A stretch of 64,000 nucleotides of DNA from Dechloromonas denitrificans (GTDB taxonomy: Bacteria > Pseudomonadota > Gammaproteobacteria > Burkholderiales > Rhodocyclaceae). This document shows positions 45,540 through 55,408 of this stretch, one piece after another. The notes beneath the pieces were generated by a model, which was not told the origin of the DNA, did not search any database, and was given only the letters and a program-made list of their open reading frames with translations. The stretch lies in assembly GCF_001551835.1 (NCBI RefSeq), contig NZ_LODL01000035.1:585041-649040 (forward strand). Direction: 5' to 3'. Position 1 is the stretch's first letter; each line of letters begins with the position of its first letter. A program made the translations under genes and the position numbers.

Positions 45540-48500
45540 TCGGAGAGTAGAACCTCCGCCTGGATTTGCTGCAAATGACTGCTCATCTGGCTGGCGAGCT
45601 CTTCCAGTTCGGCCAATAAGGGCCGGCTGGCCGGCTCGTCGCTGCCGCGGCCGGCGCACAGTTCACGGCCGATTTCGTGCAGGCGGCGGTGCACCTGCTC
45701 CAGTTCGGCAAAACCGTCCAGCGCACGGTAGCGCTGGCTGTGCGGGCCGTAATACCAGCGACCAAAGCGGCAGTTTTGGTGGTCGTCGTGGGGCGCCGGC
45801 AAGGTTCCGCTGGTGTCGTCGAGATAGGCCTGCAGCTTGAGTTTCCAGCGTTTGTGTTCGACCTCGGCAATCAGCATCGGCAAGTCGTCGCGCGACCAGA
45901 GAAAGGCGGTGCTCGAACTCCACAATTCATCGGGTCGGAAGCTGTCGACCCAGGCCGGTAGCTCGCCGGCCGGCATCGGGCGGGCGATGCCGAAACCTTG
46001 CGCCATGTCGCAGCCGAGTTGCAGCAGCACCATGCCGTGTTCGACCGTTTCGACGCCCTCGGCGATCACCTTGCGCTGGAAGGCCCGGGTCAGGCCGATG
46101 ACGCCTTCGACGATGGCCAGGTCGTCCGGGTCGTCGAGCATGTCGCGGACGAAGGATTGGTCGATTTTCAGGATGTCGGCCGGCAGTCGGCGGAAATAGG
46201 TCAGCGATGAATAGCCGGTGCCGAAATCGTCGAGCGAGAAGCTGACCCCGTGGCGTCGGCATTCGGCAAAAAGTGCGGCGACGTTGGCGATATCTTCCAG
46301 TGCCGCCGTCTCCAGCACCTCCAGTTCGAGGCTGTGCGGCGGGACATCCGGATGGGCGGCGAGCAGTTCGCCGAGGCGGGCCGCGAAGCCGGGAGCCTGC
46401 AGATGGTTGCCGGCAATATTGACGCTGACCGCGATCTCGAGGCCGGCGCTACGCCAGAGCGAAAGTTGCTGCAATGCTTCGCGGATCACCCAGTCGCCGA
46501 GGGTGATCGACAGTTCGCTGCCTTCGATGGCGGGCAGGAAATCGGCCGGCAGCAGCAGGCCGCGCTCCGGGTGCTGCCAGCGGATCAGCGCTTCGGCCCC
46601 GATCACGCTGCCCTGGCGCATGTCGACCTTGGGCTGGTAGTGAAGAACGAACTCGTGGTCGTTCAGGGCCTGACGAATGCGGCTGATTTCCTCACGGCGC
46701 AGGCGGGCACGGCGGTCGTTTTCCGGGTCGAACAGGTGAAAACGGTTGCGCCCGGCCTGTTTGGCGGCATACATCGCCTGGTCGGCGTGGCGGAGCAGGG
46801 TGTCGCTGTCCGAGCCGTCTTGCGGGTAGAGGGTGACACCGATACTGGCTGATATCGAGATTTCGTAACCACCGATGCGGAAGGGTGTGGTCAGTTGCCC
46901 GATGACGCGGCCGATGGCGTGGTCGCATTCATGGACATCGTCGAGATCGGAGAAGAGCAGCACGAACTCGTCGCCGCCCAGCCGGGATACCGTGTCGCCG
47001 GCCCGGACGCAGGCTTTCAGACGCTGGCCGACCTCGACCAGCAGGCGGTCGCCGATGGCGTGGCCGAACTGGTCGTTGACCGGCTTGAAGCCGTCGAGGT
47101 CAAGATAGCAGACGGCCAGTGTCTTGCCGTTGCGTTCGGATTGTGCCATCGCCAACTGCATCCGGTCGCCGAGCAGCATGCGGTTGGGCAACTGGGTCAG
47201 GGCATCGAAATGGGCCAGGTGTTCCAGCCGTTTCTGGTGTTCCTTGATCAGCGTGATGTCGGAAAAGATGCCGACGAAGTGCGATACCGCGCCGTCGCGG
47301 TTGCGCACGGTCGAGATGGTCAGCAGTTCGGCGAAGATTTCGCCGGTCTTCTTGCGGTTCCAGACTTCGCCGCGCCAGAAACCCTGCTCGCGGATGGTCT
47401 GCCACATCGTGGCATAGAACTCGGGCGGGTGATGGCCAGACTTGAGCAAATCCGCCGTCTGGCCGATTGCTTCGCTGCGCGCATAGCCGGTCAGTTCGCT
47501 GAAGGTGCCGTTGACTTCGACGATGCGGCCGGCCGGGTCGGTGATCATGATGCCTTCGTGGGCGTTGTCGAAGACGCTGGCCGCCAGCTTCTGGCGTTCC
47601 TCGGCGATCAGCCGCTCGCGAATGTCCTGGGCAATGGCGATCAGCGCCGGCTGGCCGTCCCAGTAGCCGGTGATGATCCGGGTATCGACCATGACCGGGC
47701 TGCCGTCGGCATGCAGCAGCGGCAGCGGACAGGTCGAACGCTGGCCGGCAACGATTTCGCCCAGGTAGTGCGTGGCCATTTCCCGCGTTTCCGGCGGGTG
47801 GACCGCAGCAATGTGCTGCGTCTTGAGTGTGTCCGGCGGGTAGCCCAGGCGTTCGTTGACCGCCTGGTTGTGATGCAGGATGCGACCGCTGGTGTCGAAG
47901 ATGAAGATCAGGTCGGTCAGCGCGTTGAACAGGCCGCTCAGGTTGTGTTGCAGGCGTGCGGCCTCTTCCTGGGCATCGAGGCGGAGCAGGGTCTGGCCGA
48001 AATTGCCGGCCAGCGTTTCCAGCGCCTGCAGGGTGTCCGGCGAAATCTGGCTGGCCTGGCGACCGGCCAGGTAGAGGCCGGCCACCGCCTGGCCGGCAAC
48101 CAGCACCGGCAGCACGGTCAGGCAGCGCAGGCCTTCGGCGGCCAGATCGGGCGAGGCAATCAGTTCGTCATCGTTGCAATGCTTGTTGAAGTCATTGCAA
48201 CTGCAGACCAGCTTGCCGTCGGCGATGCTTAGGGCCTGTGGATGGTCGGCCGGCAGCGTGCGATGTTCGGCAACGAATTTTGCCGACAGGCCCTGGTCGG
48301 CGAGCAGCCGATAGCCGCCGTCCGGGGTGCGCTGGTAGATACAGCCGGCATCGAGGTCGGGGAAGCGCAGCGCCGCCTTGAGAATGGTGCTGAGCACTTC
48401 TTCGCGCTGCAGGCCGGCGGCCAGGGCCTGGGCCAGGTCGTGCTCGATTTCGAGACGCAGCGCCGCCCGTTTGCGTTCGCTGATGTCGACCACCGAGGCG

Positions 48501-50527
48501 ATCATCACCGGCCGGCCGAAATAGGAGCCGGGGTGCAGCCGGACATCGACCGGAAAGATGCGGCCGCCGGCACTGCGCGCCCAGTATTCGAAATACTGCG
48601 GGGTACCGGCGATGGCGGCCTTGATCCGCTGCGCTACCAGTGCCATGTCGTTCAGCCCCGGGGCGCCGAGCATGGCCTGGGTTTGACCGAGCAGGCGGGC
48701 GCGGGGATGGCCGAACAGGGCTTCGACCCCGATGTTCACATCGAGGATGCAGCCGTCTTCGCTCTGGATGAAGACCGCTTCGCTGATGCTGTCGAAAATG
48801 CCGCGGAAGGTCTCCAGGCTTTTTTGCAGCTGGTCGCCCCCCTGCTGGTGCGCCAGGATCAGCGCCGTCAGTTGGCTGGACTGGGTGAGCAGGGCGATAT
48901 CTTCATGGCTGGGCGCGCCGGGCTGGCGGTTGTAGGCAGCAAAGGTGCCGAGCAACTGGCCCTGCGGGCTGAGGATCGGTTCCGACCAGCAGGCGGCAAA
49001 GCCCGCTTCGCGGGCGGCATCCAGATATTGTTCCCAGTAAGGCTGATCGGCGATTTCTTCGAGGAGCACCCGCTGGTGCAGGAAGGCTGCTGCACCGCTG
49101 CCCGCAGCGAGCGGAATGCTGCCGATTCTTCTGGCATAGCTGTCGGGCAGGCGTGGCGCGGCGAAGGGGCGCAGGTGCAGGCCGTCGTCGTCGAGCAGTT
49201 GGATGGCGCAGGTCCAGGCCGGCATTTCCGTTTCGACGGAGAGGACGATCAGTTCCAGCACGCCGATCAGCGGTTCGTTGCGGATCAGGCCGGCGAGTGC
49301 CGCGTTGCGCAGCAGGATCGCCTCCTCGGAGCGGCGTTGCCGGGAAATGTCGAGCGCGAAGCCGACCGTGCCGAGCAGGGTGCCGTCGTCGTCGATGACC
49401 GGCGCCTTGTAGGTCTCGTGCCAGGCCAGCCCGTCGGCGCGGGCGATCGGCTCAGCGACGATCTTCTTCTGCTGGCTGGCCATCACGGCCGCGTCGTCGG
49501 CACGGTAGCGTTCAGCCAGCTCCGGTGGCCAGAAGTCGAAATCGGTCTTGCCGATCAGGTTGGCGGTCGAGCTCTCGCCGACGGCGGTCGCATAGACCCG
49601 GTTGACGGCCAGAAAGCGCGACTCGGTGTCCTTGAGCCAGACCAGATAGGGGAAATTGTCGAGCAGGGCGCGCTGATAGCGTTCGTTGCGGGCCTTTTCA
49701 TCCTGCGTCTGGTCGCGCTGCCTAGTCAGGGCCAGGCGGTCGGCCAGCGCGTCGTCCACCAGGTCAAGCTTGAGCGGGCGCATCAGCGCATGTTCGGAAA
49801 GCAGGCCGACCAGGCGATTGCTGCGGTCGACTACCGTCAAATGCCGAATTCCGCGGTCCAGCATGCATTGGGCCGCATCGGCCAGGGCGCTGTCTTCGTG
49901 GATGCTGATCGGCGGCTGCGTCATCACCGCCCCGAGTGGCGGATTGCCGGCGCCACTGGCGAACAGGCGAACCACATCGCGTTCGGTGACGATGCCGAGC
50001 GGCTGGCGACCGTCAACGACCACAGCGCAACTGGCGCGGACGGCTTCCATGGCGGCCAGCGCTTCATCGAGCGTGGCGGTGGCCGGCAGGCGCGGGAAAA
50101 GCCGTTCCATCAGCGTATCGACGCTGTTCAGGTGATGGAAGAAATCGGCCCCGAGATGGCGGCGCAAATCGGCCTCGCTGACGACGCCGAGCGGCTTGCC
50201 GGCCTCGTCGATGACGATGATGTGGCGAATGCCGAGGCTGGCCGCCTCGCGGTAGGCCTGGCGGAAATCCATCGCGGCCGGCACGCAGTGCACCGGTTGG
50301 GTCATGCTGTCGCGGACTGCGGCGGTGGGGGCCAGATGCTGACGCTGGATACGCAGCATGTCGCTTTCGGTGACGATGCCGAGTACCTTGTCCTGGTCGA
50401 TCTCCCGGTCGATGACGATGACCGAGGAAGTGCCGGAGTTGACCATCAGCGCGGCAATCCGGCCCAGGCTGGTATCGGGTGAAACCTGCTCGCAGGCAGA
50501 CGAAATCAGTTCAGCAATCTTCGGCAC
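45521..50527 (-). CDS. CBS-PAS-GAF-GGDEF-EAL-CZB c-di-GMP signalling protein
   Basis: A 1668-residue protein without membrane helices. Order: four CBS repeats (about 1-255), PAS (285-400), GAF (415-560), PAS (570-690), GAF (705-855), two more PAS (870-1110), GGDEF (GGDEF at 1184-1188, with an RxxD inhibitory site five residues before), EAL (E1312 start; NIAGN, DDFGTGYSSL, LKIDQSF and AEGVET all kept), and a C-terminal CZB domain with H1583-Q-N-C1586 and GRWYYG. Both cyclase and phosphodiesterase motifs look active. The second GAF has a Cys/His knot (C775, C777, H783, C784). CZB domains bind zinc. The GTG at 50527 has a GAGGGGGG ribosome-binding site; an upstream start lacks one. Known relatives include zinc-controlled DgcZ, but its CZB is N-terminal. 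Confidence 0.93.
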   Translation of the reverse strand: MPKIAELISSACEQVSPDTSLGRIAALMVNSGTSSVIVIDREIDQDKVLGIVTESDMLRIQRQHLAPTAAVRDSMTQPVHCVPAAMDFRQAYREAASLGIRHIIVIDEAGKPLGVVSEADLRRHLGADFFHHLNSVDTLMERLFPRLPATATLDEALAAMEAVRASCAVVVDGRQPLGIVTERDVVRLFASGAGNPPLGAVMTQPPISIHEDSALADAAQCMLDRGIRHLTVVDRSNRLVGLLSEHALMRPLKLDLVDDALADRLALTRQRDQTQDEKARNERYQRALLDNFPYLVWLKDTESRFLAVNRVYATAVGESSTANLIGKTDFDFWPPELAERYRADDAAVMASQQKKIVAEPIARADGLAWHETYKAPVIDDDGTLLGTVGFALDISRQRRSEEAILLRNAALAGLIRNEPLIGVLELIVLSVETEMPAWTCAIQLLDDDGLHLRPFAAPRLPDSYARRIGSIPLAAGSGAAAFLHQRVLLEEIADQPYWEQYLDAAREAGFAACWSEPILSPQGQLLGTFAAYNRQPGAPSHEDIALLTQSSQLTALILAHQQGGDQLQKSLETFRGIFDSISEAVFIQSEDGCILDVNIGVEALFGHPRARLLGQTQAMLGAPGLNDMALVAQRIKAAIAGTPQYFEYWARSAGGRIFPVDVRLHPGSYFGRPVMIASVVDISERKRAALRLEIEHDLAQALAAGLQREEVLSTILKAALRFPDLDAGCIYQRTPDGGYRLLADQGLSAKFVAEHRTLPADHPQALSIADGKLVCSCNDFNKHCNDDELIASPDLAAEGLRCLTVLPVLVAGQAVAGLYLAGRQASQISPDTLQALETLAGNFGQTLLRLDAQEEAARLQHNLSGLFNALTDLIFIFDTSGRILHHNQAVNERLGYPPDTLKTQHIAAVHPPETREMATHYLGEIVAGQRSTCPLPLLHADGSPVMVDTRIITGYWDGQPALIAIAQDIRERLIAEERQKLAASVFDNAHEGIMITDPAGRIVEVNGTFSELTGYARSEAIGQTADLLKSGHHPPEFYATMWQTIREQGFWRGEVWNRKKTGEIFAELLTISTVRNRDGAVSHFVGIFSDITLIKEHQKRLEHLAHFDALTQLPNRMLLGDRMQLAMAQSERNGKTLAVCYLDLDGFKPVNDQFGHAIGDRLLVEVGQRLKACVRAGDTVSRLGGDEFVLLFSDLDDVHECDHAIGRVIGQLTTPFRIGGYEISISASIGVTLYPQDGSDSDTLLRHADQAMYAAKQAGRNRFHLFDPENDRRARLRREEISRIRQALNDHEFVLHYQPKVDMRQGSVIGAEALIRWQHPERGLLLPADFLPAIEGSELSITLGDWVIREALQQLSLWRSAGLEIAVSVNIAGNHLQAPGFAARLGELLAAHPDVPPHSLELEVLETAALEDIANVAALFAECRRHGVSFSLDDFGTGYSSLTYFRRLPADILKIDQSFVRDMLDDPDDLAIVEGVIGLTRAFQRKVIAEGVETVEHGMVLLQLGCDMAQGFGIARPMPAGELPAWVDSFRPDELWSSSTAFLWSRDDLPMLIAEVEHKRWKLKLQAYLDDTSGTLPAPHDDHQNCRFGRWYYGPHSQRYRALDGFAELEQVHRRLHEIGRELCAGRGSDEPASRPLLAELEELASQMSSHLQQIQAEVLLSDQSTRR

Positions 50528-50746
50528 AGTCCCCCCTCTTTTTTTCCGCGATTGTAAGCGCGCCAAGGGGAATCGCCTTAACTGCCGTCAATCCCTGGCG
50601 GCGACTGTCGAAACGGGGTGGAAACTGTGCTTTCACTATGGATTGTCTGTAACCATTGTTTTGCCCGGGAGGCAGGGCTGGCGGTCCTCGCCGCAAGGCG
50701 ACTTAATGCCTTGATTCCTATCGCGAATGATCAGTTCCTTGGCAGG

Positions 50747-50762
50747 TGGCACAAGGCTTGCA
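50747..50762 (+). promoter_or_regulatory. Sigma-54 promoter of the hydrogenase operon
   Basis: TGGCAC-N5-TTGCA is a close match to the RpoN consensus, with GG at -24 and GC at -12 twelve bases apart. Start of transcription would be near 50773, 32 bases before the hoxK GTG. Hydrogenase operons under sigma-54 need an NtrC-type activator such as HoxA. The rest of the 50528-50804 gap shows only weak half-sites. Confidence 0.75.
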
Positions 50763-50804
50763 CCTGTCGTTCCACTGCACGCGACAAAAACGGGGGAACA
50801 ACAA

Positions 50805-51896
50805 GTGACCGAGACATTCTACGAAGTGCTGCGCCGTCAGGGTATCACCCGGCGCAGCTTCCTGAAATTCTGCAGCCTGACGGCGACTTCGCTCGGCCTG
50901 GGCAGCGCCGCCGCACCGCGCATCGCCCACGCGCTGGAAAACAAGCCGCGCACCCCGGTGCTCTGGCTGCACGGCCTGGAATGCACCTGCTGCTCCGAAT
51001 CCTTCATCCGCTCGGCGCACCCGCTGACCAAGGACGTCGTGCTCTCGATGCTCTCCCTCGACTACGACGACACGCTGATGGCCGCCGCCGGCCACCAGGC
51101 CGAAGCGATCCTCGACGAGGTCAAGAAGAAGTACAAGGGCAACTACATCGTCGCCGTCGAAGGCAATCCGCCGCTCAACGAAGACGGCATGTTCTGTATC
51201 CAGGGCGGCCGCCCGTTCGTGGAAAAGCTGCGCGAAACCTGTGCCGACGCCAAGGCGATCATTTCCTGGGGCGCTTGTGCGTCCTACGGCTGCGTGCAGG
51301 CCGCCAAGCCGAACCCGACCCGGGCGACGCCGGTGCACAAGGTGATCACCGACAAGCCGATCATCAACGTGCCGGGCTGCCCGCCGATCGCCGAAGTGAT
51401 GACCGGCGTCGTGACCTACATGCTGACTTTCGACCGCATCCCCGAACTCGACCGCCAGGGGCGGCCGAAGATGTTCTACGGCCAGCGCATCCACGACAAG
51501 TGCTATCGCCGCGGCCACTTCGACGCCGGCCAGTTCGCCGAAGCCTGGGACGACGAAGGGTCGCGCAAGGGCTACTGCCTGTACAAGATGGGCTGCAAGG
51601 GGCCGACCACCTACAACGCCTGTTCGTCGATGCGCTGGAATGGCGGCGTCAGCTGGCCGGTGCAGTCCGGCCACGGTTGTATCGGCTGCTCCGAGGAAGG
51701 CTTCTGGGACAAGGGTTCGTTCTACGACCGCGTCACCGACATCAAGGCCTTCGGCGTCGAAGCCAATGCCGACACCATCGGCAAGGCGGCAGCCGGCACC
51801 GTCGGTGCGGCGATTGCCGCCCATGCTGCCGTGACGGCACTGGCCCGCGCCCGCCAGAAGGCTGGCGAGACTGAAGAACAAAAGGGAGAAAAATAA
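50805..51896 (+). CDS. hoxK: Uptake [NiFe]-hydrogenase small subunit, oxygen-tolerant type
   Basis: A 363-residue precursor (also called hupS/hyaA). GTG start with a CGGGGGA ribosome-binding site. Twin-arginine signal TRRSFLKF (residues 15-22), cleavage likely after AHA (43). In mature numbering the proximal cluster has C17, C19, C20 (ECTCCSES) and C115, C120 (GACASYGC). Cys19 and Cys120 are the extra cysteines that form the [4Fe-3S] cluster of oxygen-tolerant enzymes. The distal ([13 protein letters not shown]) and medial ([16 protein letters not shown]) motifs follow. A C-terminal helix ([16 protein letters not shown]) anchors it to the membrane. It transfers electrons from HoxG to cytochrome b HoxZ. 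Confidence 0.95.
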   Translation: MTETFYEVLRRQGITRRSFLKFCSLTATSLGLGSAAAPRIAHALENKPRTPVLWLHGLECTCCSESFIRSAHPLTKDVVLSMLSLDYDDTLMAAAGHQAEAILDEVKKKYKGNYIVAVEGNPPLNEDGMFCIQGGRPFVEKLRETCADAKAIISWGACASYGCVQAAKPNPTRATPVHKVITDKPIINVPGCPPIAEVMTGVVTYMLTFDRIPELDRQGRPKMFYGQRIHDKCYRRGHFDAGQFAEAWDDEGSRKGYCLYKMGCKGPTTYNACSSMRWNGGVSWPVQSGHGCIGCSEEGFWDKGSFYDRVTDIKAFGVEANADTIGKAAAGTVGAAIAAHAAVTALARARQKAGETEEQKGEK

Positions 51897-51897
51897 G

Positions 51898-53694
51898 ATG
51901 GCTGCCTACGAAACCCAGGGCTTCAAGGTTGATAACTCCGGCAAACGCGTCGTCGTCGACCCGGTTTGCCGCATCGAAGGGCACATGCGGGTCGAGGTCA
52001 ATCTCGACAGCAACAACGTCATCCGCAACGCGGTGTCCACCGGCACCATGTGGCGCGGTCTGGAAGTGATTCTCAAGGGCCGCGATCCGCGCGACGCCTG
52101 GGCCTTCACCGAGCGCATCTGCGGCGTCTGCACCGGCACCCATGCGCTGACTTCGGTGCGCGCCGTCGAGGATGCGCTGAAGATCCAGATTCCGGAAAAC
52201 GCCAACACCATCCGCAACCTGATGCAGCTGAACCTCTACGTTCACGACCATCTGGTGCACTTCTATCACCTGCACGCGCTCGACTGGGTCGATGTCGTGT
52301 CGGCGCTGAAGGCCGATCCGAAAGCAACGTCGACGCTGGCCCAGAGCATTTCCAGCTGGCCGCTGTCCTCGCCGGGCTATTTCCGCGACATCCAGAACCG
52401 CCTGAAGAAGTTCGTCGAATCCGGCCAGCTCGGCCCCTTCATGAACGGCTACTGGGGCAACCCGGCCTACAAGCTGCCGCCGGAAGCCAACCTGATGGCG
52501 GTGGCGCATTACCTGGAGGCGCTCGATTTCCAGAAGGAAATCGTCAAGGTGCACACCATTTTCGGCGGCAAGAACCCGCACCCGAACTGGCTGGTCGGCG
52601 GCGTGCCCTGCGCCATCAACCTCGAAGGGGTCGGCGCCGTCGGCGCGGTGAACATGGAGCGCCTGAACCTGGTCAAGAGCATCATCGACCGCTGCGCCGA
52701 GTTCGTCGAACAGGTCTACATCCCCGACCTGCTCGCCATCGGCAGCTTCTACAAGGGCTGGGGCTACGGCGGCGGCCTGTCGTCGAAGAACATGCTGTCC
52801 TACGGCGACATTCCGCAGAAGGCCAACGACTACACCAGCGGCAACCTGCTGCTGCCGCGCGGCGCGATCATCAACGGCAAGCTCGACGAAATCCACCCGG
52901 TCGACCTGAAAGACCCGGAACAGGTGCAGGAATTCGTCGCCCACTCCTGGTACAAGTACCCGGACGAAACCAAGGGCCTGCACCCGTTCGACGGCGTCAC
53001 CGAACCCAATTTCGAACTTGGTCCGAAGACCAAGGGCAGCAAGACCCGCATCGAGGAACTCGACGAAGGCGGCAAATACTCGTGGATCAAGGCGCCGCGC
53101 TGGCGCGGCCACGCCATGGAGGTCGGCTGCCTGCCGCGCATGGTGCTCGGCTACCTGCAGCCGAAGCAGTACCCGGAAATCCACGGCCTGGTCGAAGGCG
53201 CCCTGAAAAAGCTCGACGTGCCGGTTACCGCGCTGTTCTCGACCTTGGGCCGCACCGCGGCGCGCGGTCTGGAAACGGCCTACTGCGTCAAACTCCAGCA
53301 GGAACAGTTCGCCAAGCTGATGGCCAACCTGAAGGCCGGCGACCTCAACACCGCCAATATCGAGAAATGGGAGCCGAGCACCTGGCCGAAAGAGGCCATG
53401 GGGGCCGGGTTCACCGAAGCGCCGCGTGGTGCGCTCGGCCACTGGATCCGCATCAAGGACACCAAGATCGACAACTACCAGTGCGTCGTTCCCACTACCT
53501 GGAACGGCGGGCCGCGCGACCACAAGGGCCAGATCGGCGCTTTCGAGGCGGCGCTGATGGACACCCCGGTCGCCAAGGCCGACGAGCCGCTGGAAATCCT
53601 GCGCACGCTGCATTCCTTCGATCCCTGCCTGGCCTGCTCGACGCACGTGATGAGCCCGGACGGCCAGGAAATGACGACGGTCAAGGTCCGCTGA
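51898..53694 (+). CDS. hoxG: Uptake [NiFe]-hydrogenase large subunit
   Basis: A 598-residue catalytic subunit (hupL/hyaB) that oxidises hydrogen at the Ni-Fe(CN)2CO centre. N-terminal [10 protein letters not shown] (L1) and C-terminal DPCLACSTH (L2) supply the four nickel cysteines. Maturation protease would cut after that last histidine, removing the 15-residue tail [15 protein letters not shown]. It overlaps hoxK almost directly (one-base gap) and travels with it through the Tat system. Confidence 0.96.
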   Translation: MAAYETQGFKVDNSGKRVVVDPVCRIEGHMRVEVNLDSNNVIRNAVSTGTMWRGLEVILKGRDPRDAWAFTERICGVCTGTHALTSVRAVEDALKIQIPENANTIRNLMQLNLYVHDHLVHFYHLHALDWVDVVSALKADPKATSTLAQSISSWPLSSPGYFRDIQNRLKKFVESGQLGPFMNGYWGNPAYKLPPEANLMAVAHYLEALDFQKEIVKVHTIFGGKNPHPNWLVGGVPCAINLEGVGAVGAVNMERLNLVKSIIDRCAEFVEQVYIPDLLAIGSFYKGWGYGGGLSSKNMLSYGDIPQKANDYTSGNLLLPRGAIINGKLDEIHPVDLKDPEQVQEFVAHSWYKYPDETKGLHPFDGVTEPNFELGPKTKGSKTRIEELDEGGKYSWIKAPRWRGHAMEVGCLPRMVLGYLQPKQYPEIHGLVEGALKKLDVPVTALFSTLGRTAARGLETAYCVKLQQEQFAKLMANLKAGDLNTANIEKWEPSTWPKEAMGAGFTEAPRGALGHWIRIKDTKIDNYQCVVPTTWNGGPRDHKGQIGAFEAALMDTPVAKADEPLEILRTLHSFDPCLACSTHVMSPDGQEMTTVKVR

Positions 53695-53716
53695 GCGGTC
53701 CGGAAAGGAGGCAATC

Positions 53717-54421
53717 ATGCTCTCTCAACAGGACATGCTGGAGGCCGAACGGCACGGCAAACAGGTCCGTTCGATCTATGTCTACGAAGCGCCAGTCCGT
53801 CTGTGGCACTGGCTGAATGCGCTGGCCATGGTGGTGCTGGCGGTGACTGGCTATTTCATCGGCACACCCTTGCCGACCCAGCCAGGTGAGGCATCGGCCA
53901 ATTTCCTGATGGGCTACATCCGTTTCGCCCATTTCGCCGCCGCCTACATCTTCGCCATCGGCCTGGCGGCGCGTATCTACTGGGCCTTCGTCGGCAATCA
54001 CCACGCCCGGCAGATCTTCATGCTGCCGATCAGCAACAAGCACTGGTGGAGCGAAGTCTTCTTCGAACTGCGCTGGTATCTCTTCCTCGAAAAGACGCCG
54101 AAAAAATACGTCGGGCACAACCCGATGGCGCAGTTGATGATGTTCTTCTTCTTCACGGTACTGGCGGTCGGCATGGTGTTCACCGGCTTCGCCATCTACA
54201 GCGAAGGAGCCGGCCTCGGCCACTGGAGCGACCTCGCCTTCGGCTGGGTGATCCCGGCGCTGGGCGGCTCGATGCAGGTGCATAACCTGCACCGCCTGGG
54301 CATGTGGATCATGATGACTTTCGCGCTGGTGCACATTTACGCGGCGATCCGCGAGGACATCATGAGTCGGCAGAGCCTGATCTCGACGATGATTTCCGGC
54401 TGGCGGATGTTCAAGGATTAG
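53717..54421 (+). CDS. hoxZ: Hydrogenase b-type cytochrome
   Basis: A 234-residue diheme cytochrome b with four helices (hupC/hyaC). Histidines in the RLWHWLNALAMVVLAVTGY, RFAHFAAAYIFAIG and NLHRLGMWIMMTFALVHI segments are the probable haem ligands. It passes electrons from the hydrogenase to quinone. GGAGG precedes the ATG. It is followed by a strong hairpin and T-run before the next gene. Confidence 0.94.
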   Translation: MLSQQDMLEAERHGKQVRSIYVYEAPVRLWHWLNALAMVVLAVTGYFIGTPLPTQPGEASANFLMGYIRFAHFAAAYIFAIGLAARIYWAFVGNHHARQIFMLPISNKHWWSEVFFELRWYLFLEKTPKKYVGHNPMAQLMMFFFFTVLAVGMVFTGFAIYSEGAGLGHWSDLAFGWVIPALGGSMQVHNLHRLGMWIMMTFALVHIYAAIREDIMSRQSLISTMISGWRMFKD

Positions 54422-54439
54422 GTGTCTTACCTTGCATTG

Positions 54440-54477
54440 GCCCCGGCTCGCACCTGACGCGACCGGGGCATTTTTTT
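54440..54477 (+). terminator. Intrinsic terminator-like hairpin between hoxZ and hoxM
   Basis: GCCCCGG and CCGGGGC form a seven-base stem that continues, past one bulge, with TCGC/GCGA around a seven-base loop; A and seven T follow (54470-54477). It lies inside the operon, before the hoxM ribosome-binding site. Confidence 0.8.
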
Positions 54478-54489
54478 CTGGAGGTAACG

Positions 54490-55104
54490 ATGAATTCCAA
54501 ACGCATTCTTGTGCTCGGTATCGGCAACCTGTTGTGGGCCGACGAGGGCTTTGGCGTGCGCTGCGTCGAGGCGCTGAATGCCGGCTGGGAGTTTCCGCCG
54601 CAGGTCGAGCTGATGGATGGCGGCACGCAAGGCCTCTATCTGCTGCCTTACGTCCAGGAGGCTGATTGCCTGCTGGTTTTCGACGCGGTCGATTACGGCG
54701 ATGCACCCGGCAACTTGCGCGAAGTGGTCGGTGACCAGGTACCGCGCTTCATGGGCGCCAAGAAAATGAGCCTGCACCAGACCGGTTTCCAGGAAGTGCT
54801 GATGGCGGCCGAACTGACCGGCAAGCTGCCGGCCGAACTGGTGCTGATCGGCGTCCAGCCGGAAGAACTGGAAGACTACGGCGGCAGCCTGCGCGATATC
54901 GTCAAGGCGCAGATGGCACCGGCCCTCGATATCGCCTTTTCCTGGCTGGAACGCTGGGGGGCGCCGGCCCGCGTGCGCCAGGGCAAGGCCGCCAGCCTCA
55001 CCGATGCGGCACTGGCGATCGAGGTTTACGAAGGCGAGCGGCCGTCGGCCAGCCAGGCCTACCGCTTGGGCGACGCCCGTTTCCTGAATCTGGAAGAAGC
55101 CTGA
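54490..55104 (+). CDS. hoxM: Hydrogenase maturation protease
   Basis: A 204-residue HyaD/HupD-type endopeptidase that trims the C-terminal tail of HoxG after nickel insertion. N-terminal RILVLGIGNLLWADEGFGVR with E19, then VFDAVDYG and SLHQTGFQEVL supply the nickel-sensing ligands of the family. TGGAGGT lies seven bases before the ATG. It is the first gene after the internal terminator-like hairpin. Confidence 0.94.
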   Translation: MNSKRILVLGIGNLLWADEGFGVRCVEALNAGWEFPPQVELMDGGTQGLYLLPYVQEADCLLVFDAVDYGDAPGNLREVVGDQVPRFMGAKKMSLHQTGFQEVLMAAELTGKLPAELVLIGVQPEELEDYGGSLRDIVKAQMAPALDIAFSWLERWGAPARVRQGKAASLTDAALAIEVYEGERPSASQAYRLGDARFLNLEEA

Positions 55105-55105
55105 G

Positions 55106-55408
55106 ATGTGTCTCGGCATCCCCGTCCAGGTGCTCGAATGCGGCGCCCATTTCGCGCGCTGTGTCGGCCGCAACGGCGAGGTCCGCATCGACCTCAGCCT
55201 GGTCGGCGCGCAGCCGGTCGGCAGCTGGCTGCTTTGCTTTCTCGATGCGGCGCGCGAGGTGATCGATGCCGAGCGGGCGGCCAGCATCAATGCCGCACTG
55301 AATGCGCTGGCCGCCGTGCAGTCGGGTGAAACCGACCTGTCCGCCTTCTTCGCCGATCTTGACCGCGAACCGCAACTTCCCGAATTCCTGAGGACACAAA
55401 CATCATGA
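55106..55408 (+). CDS. hoxL: HypC-family hydrogenase chaperone HoxL
   Basis: A 100-residue protein with the HypC start MCLGIPVQV, where C2 binds iron. It is longer than HypC and belongs to the HupF/HoxL group that assists large-subunit maturation, especially in oxygen. It begins one base after hoxM and overlaps hoxO by four bases. A second HypC protein is at 62185. Confidence 0.92.
   Translation: MCLGIPVQVLECGAHFARCVGRNGEVRIDLSLVGAQPVGSWLLCFLDAAREVIDAERAASINAALNALAAVQSGETDLSAFFADLDREPQLPEFLRTQTS

Noticed and set aside
51742..53718. A 658-codon minus-strand frame opposite the hydrogenase large subunit
   Set aside because: Antisense to hoxG, which has both nickel-ligand motifs; no support for coding on this strand.
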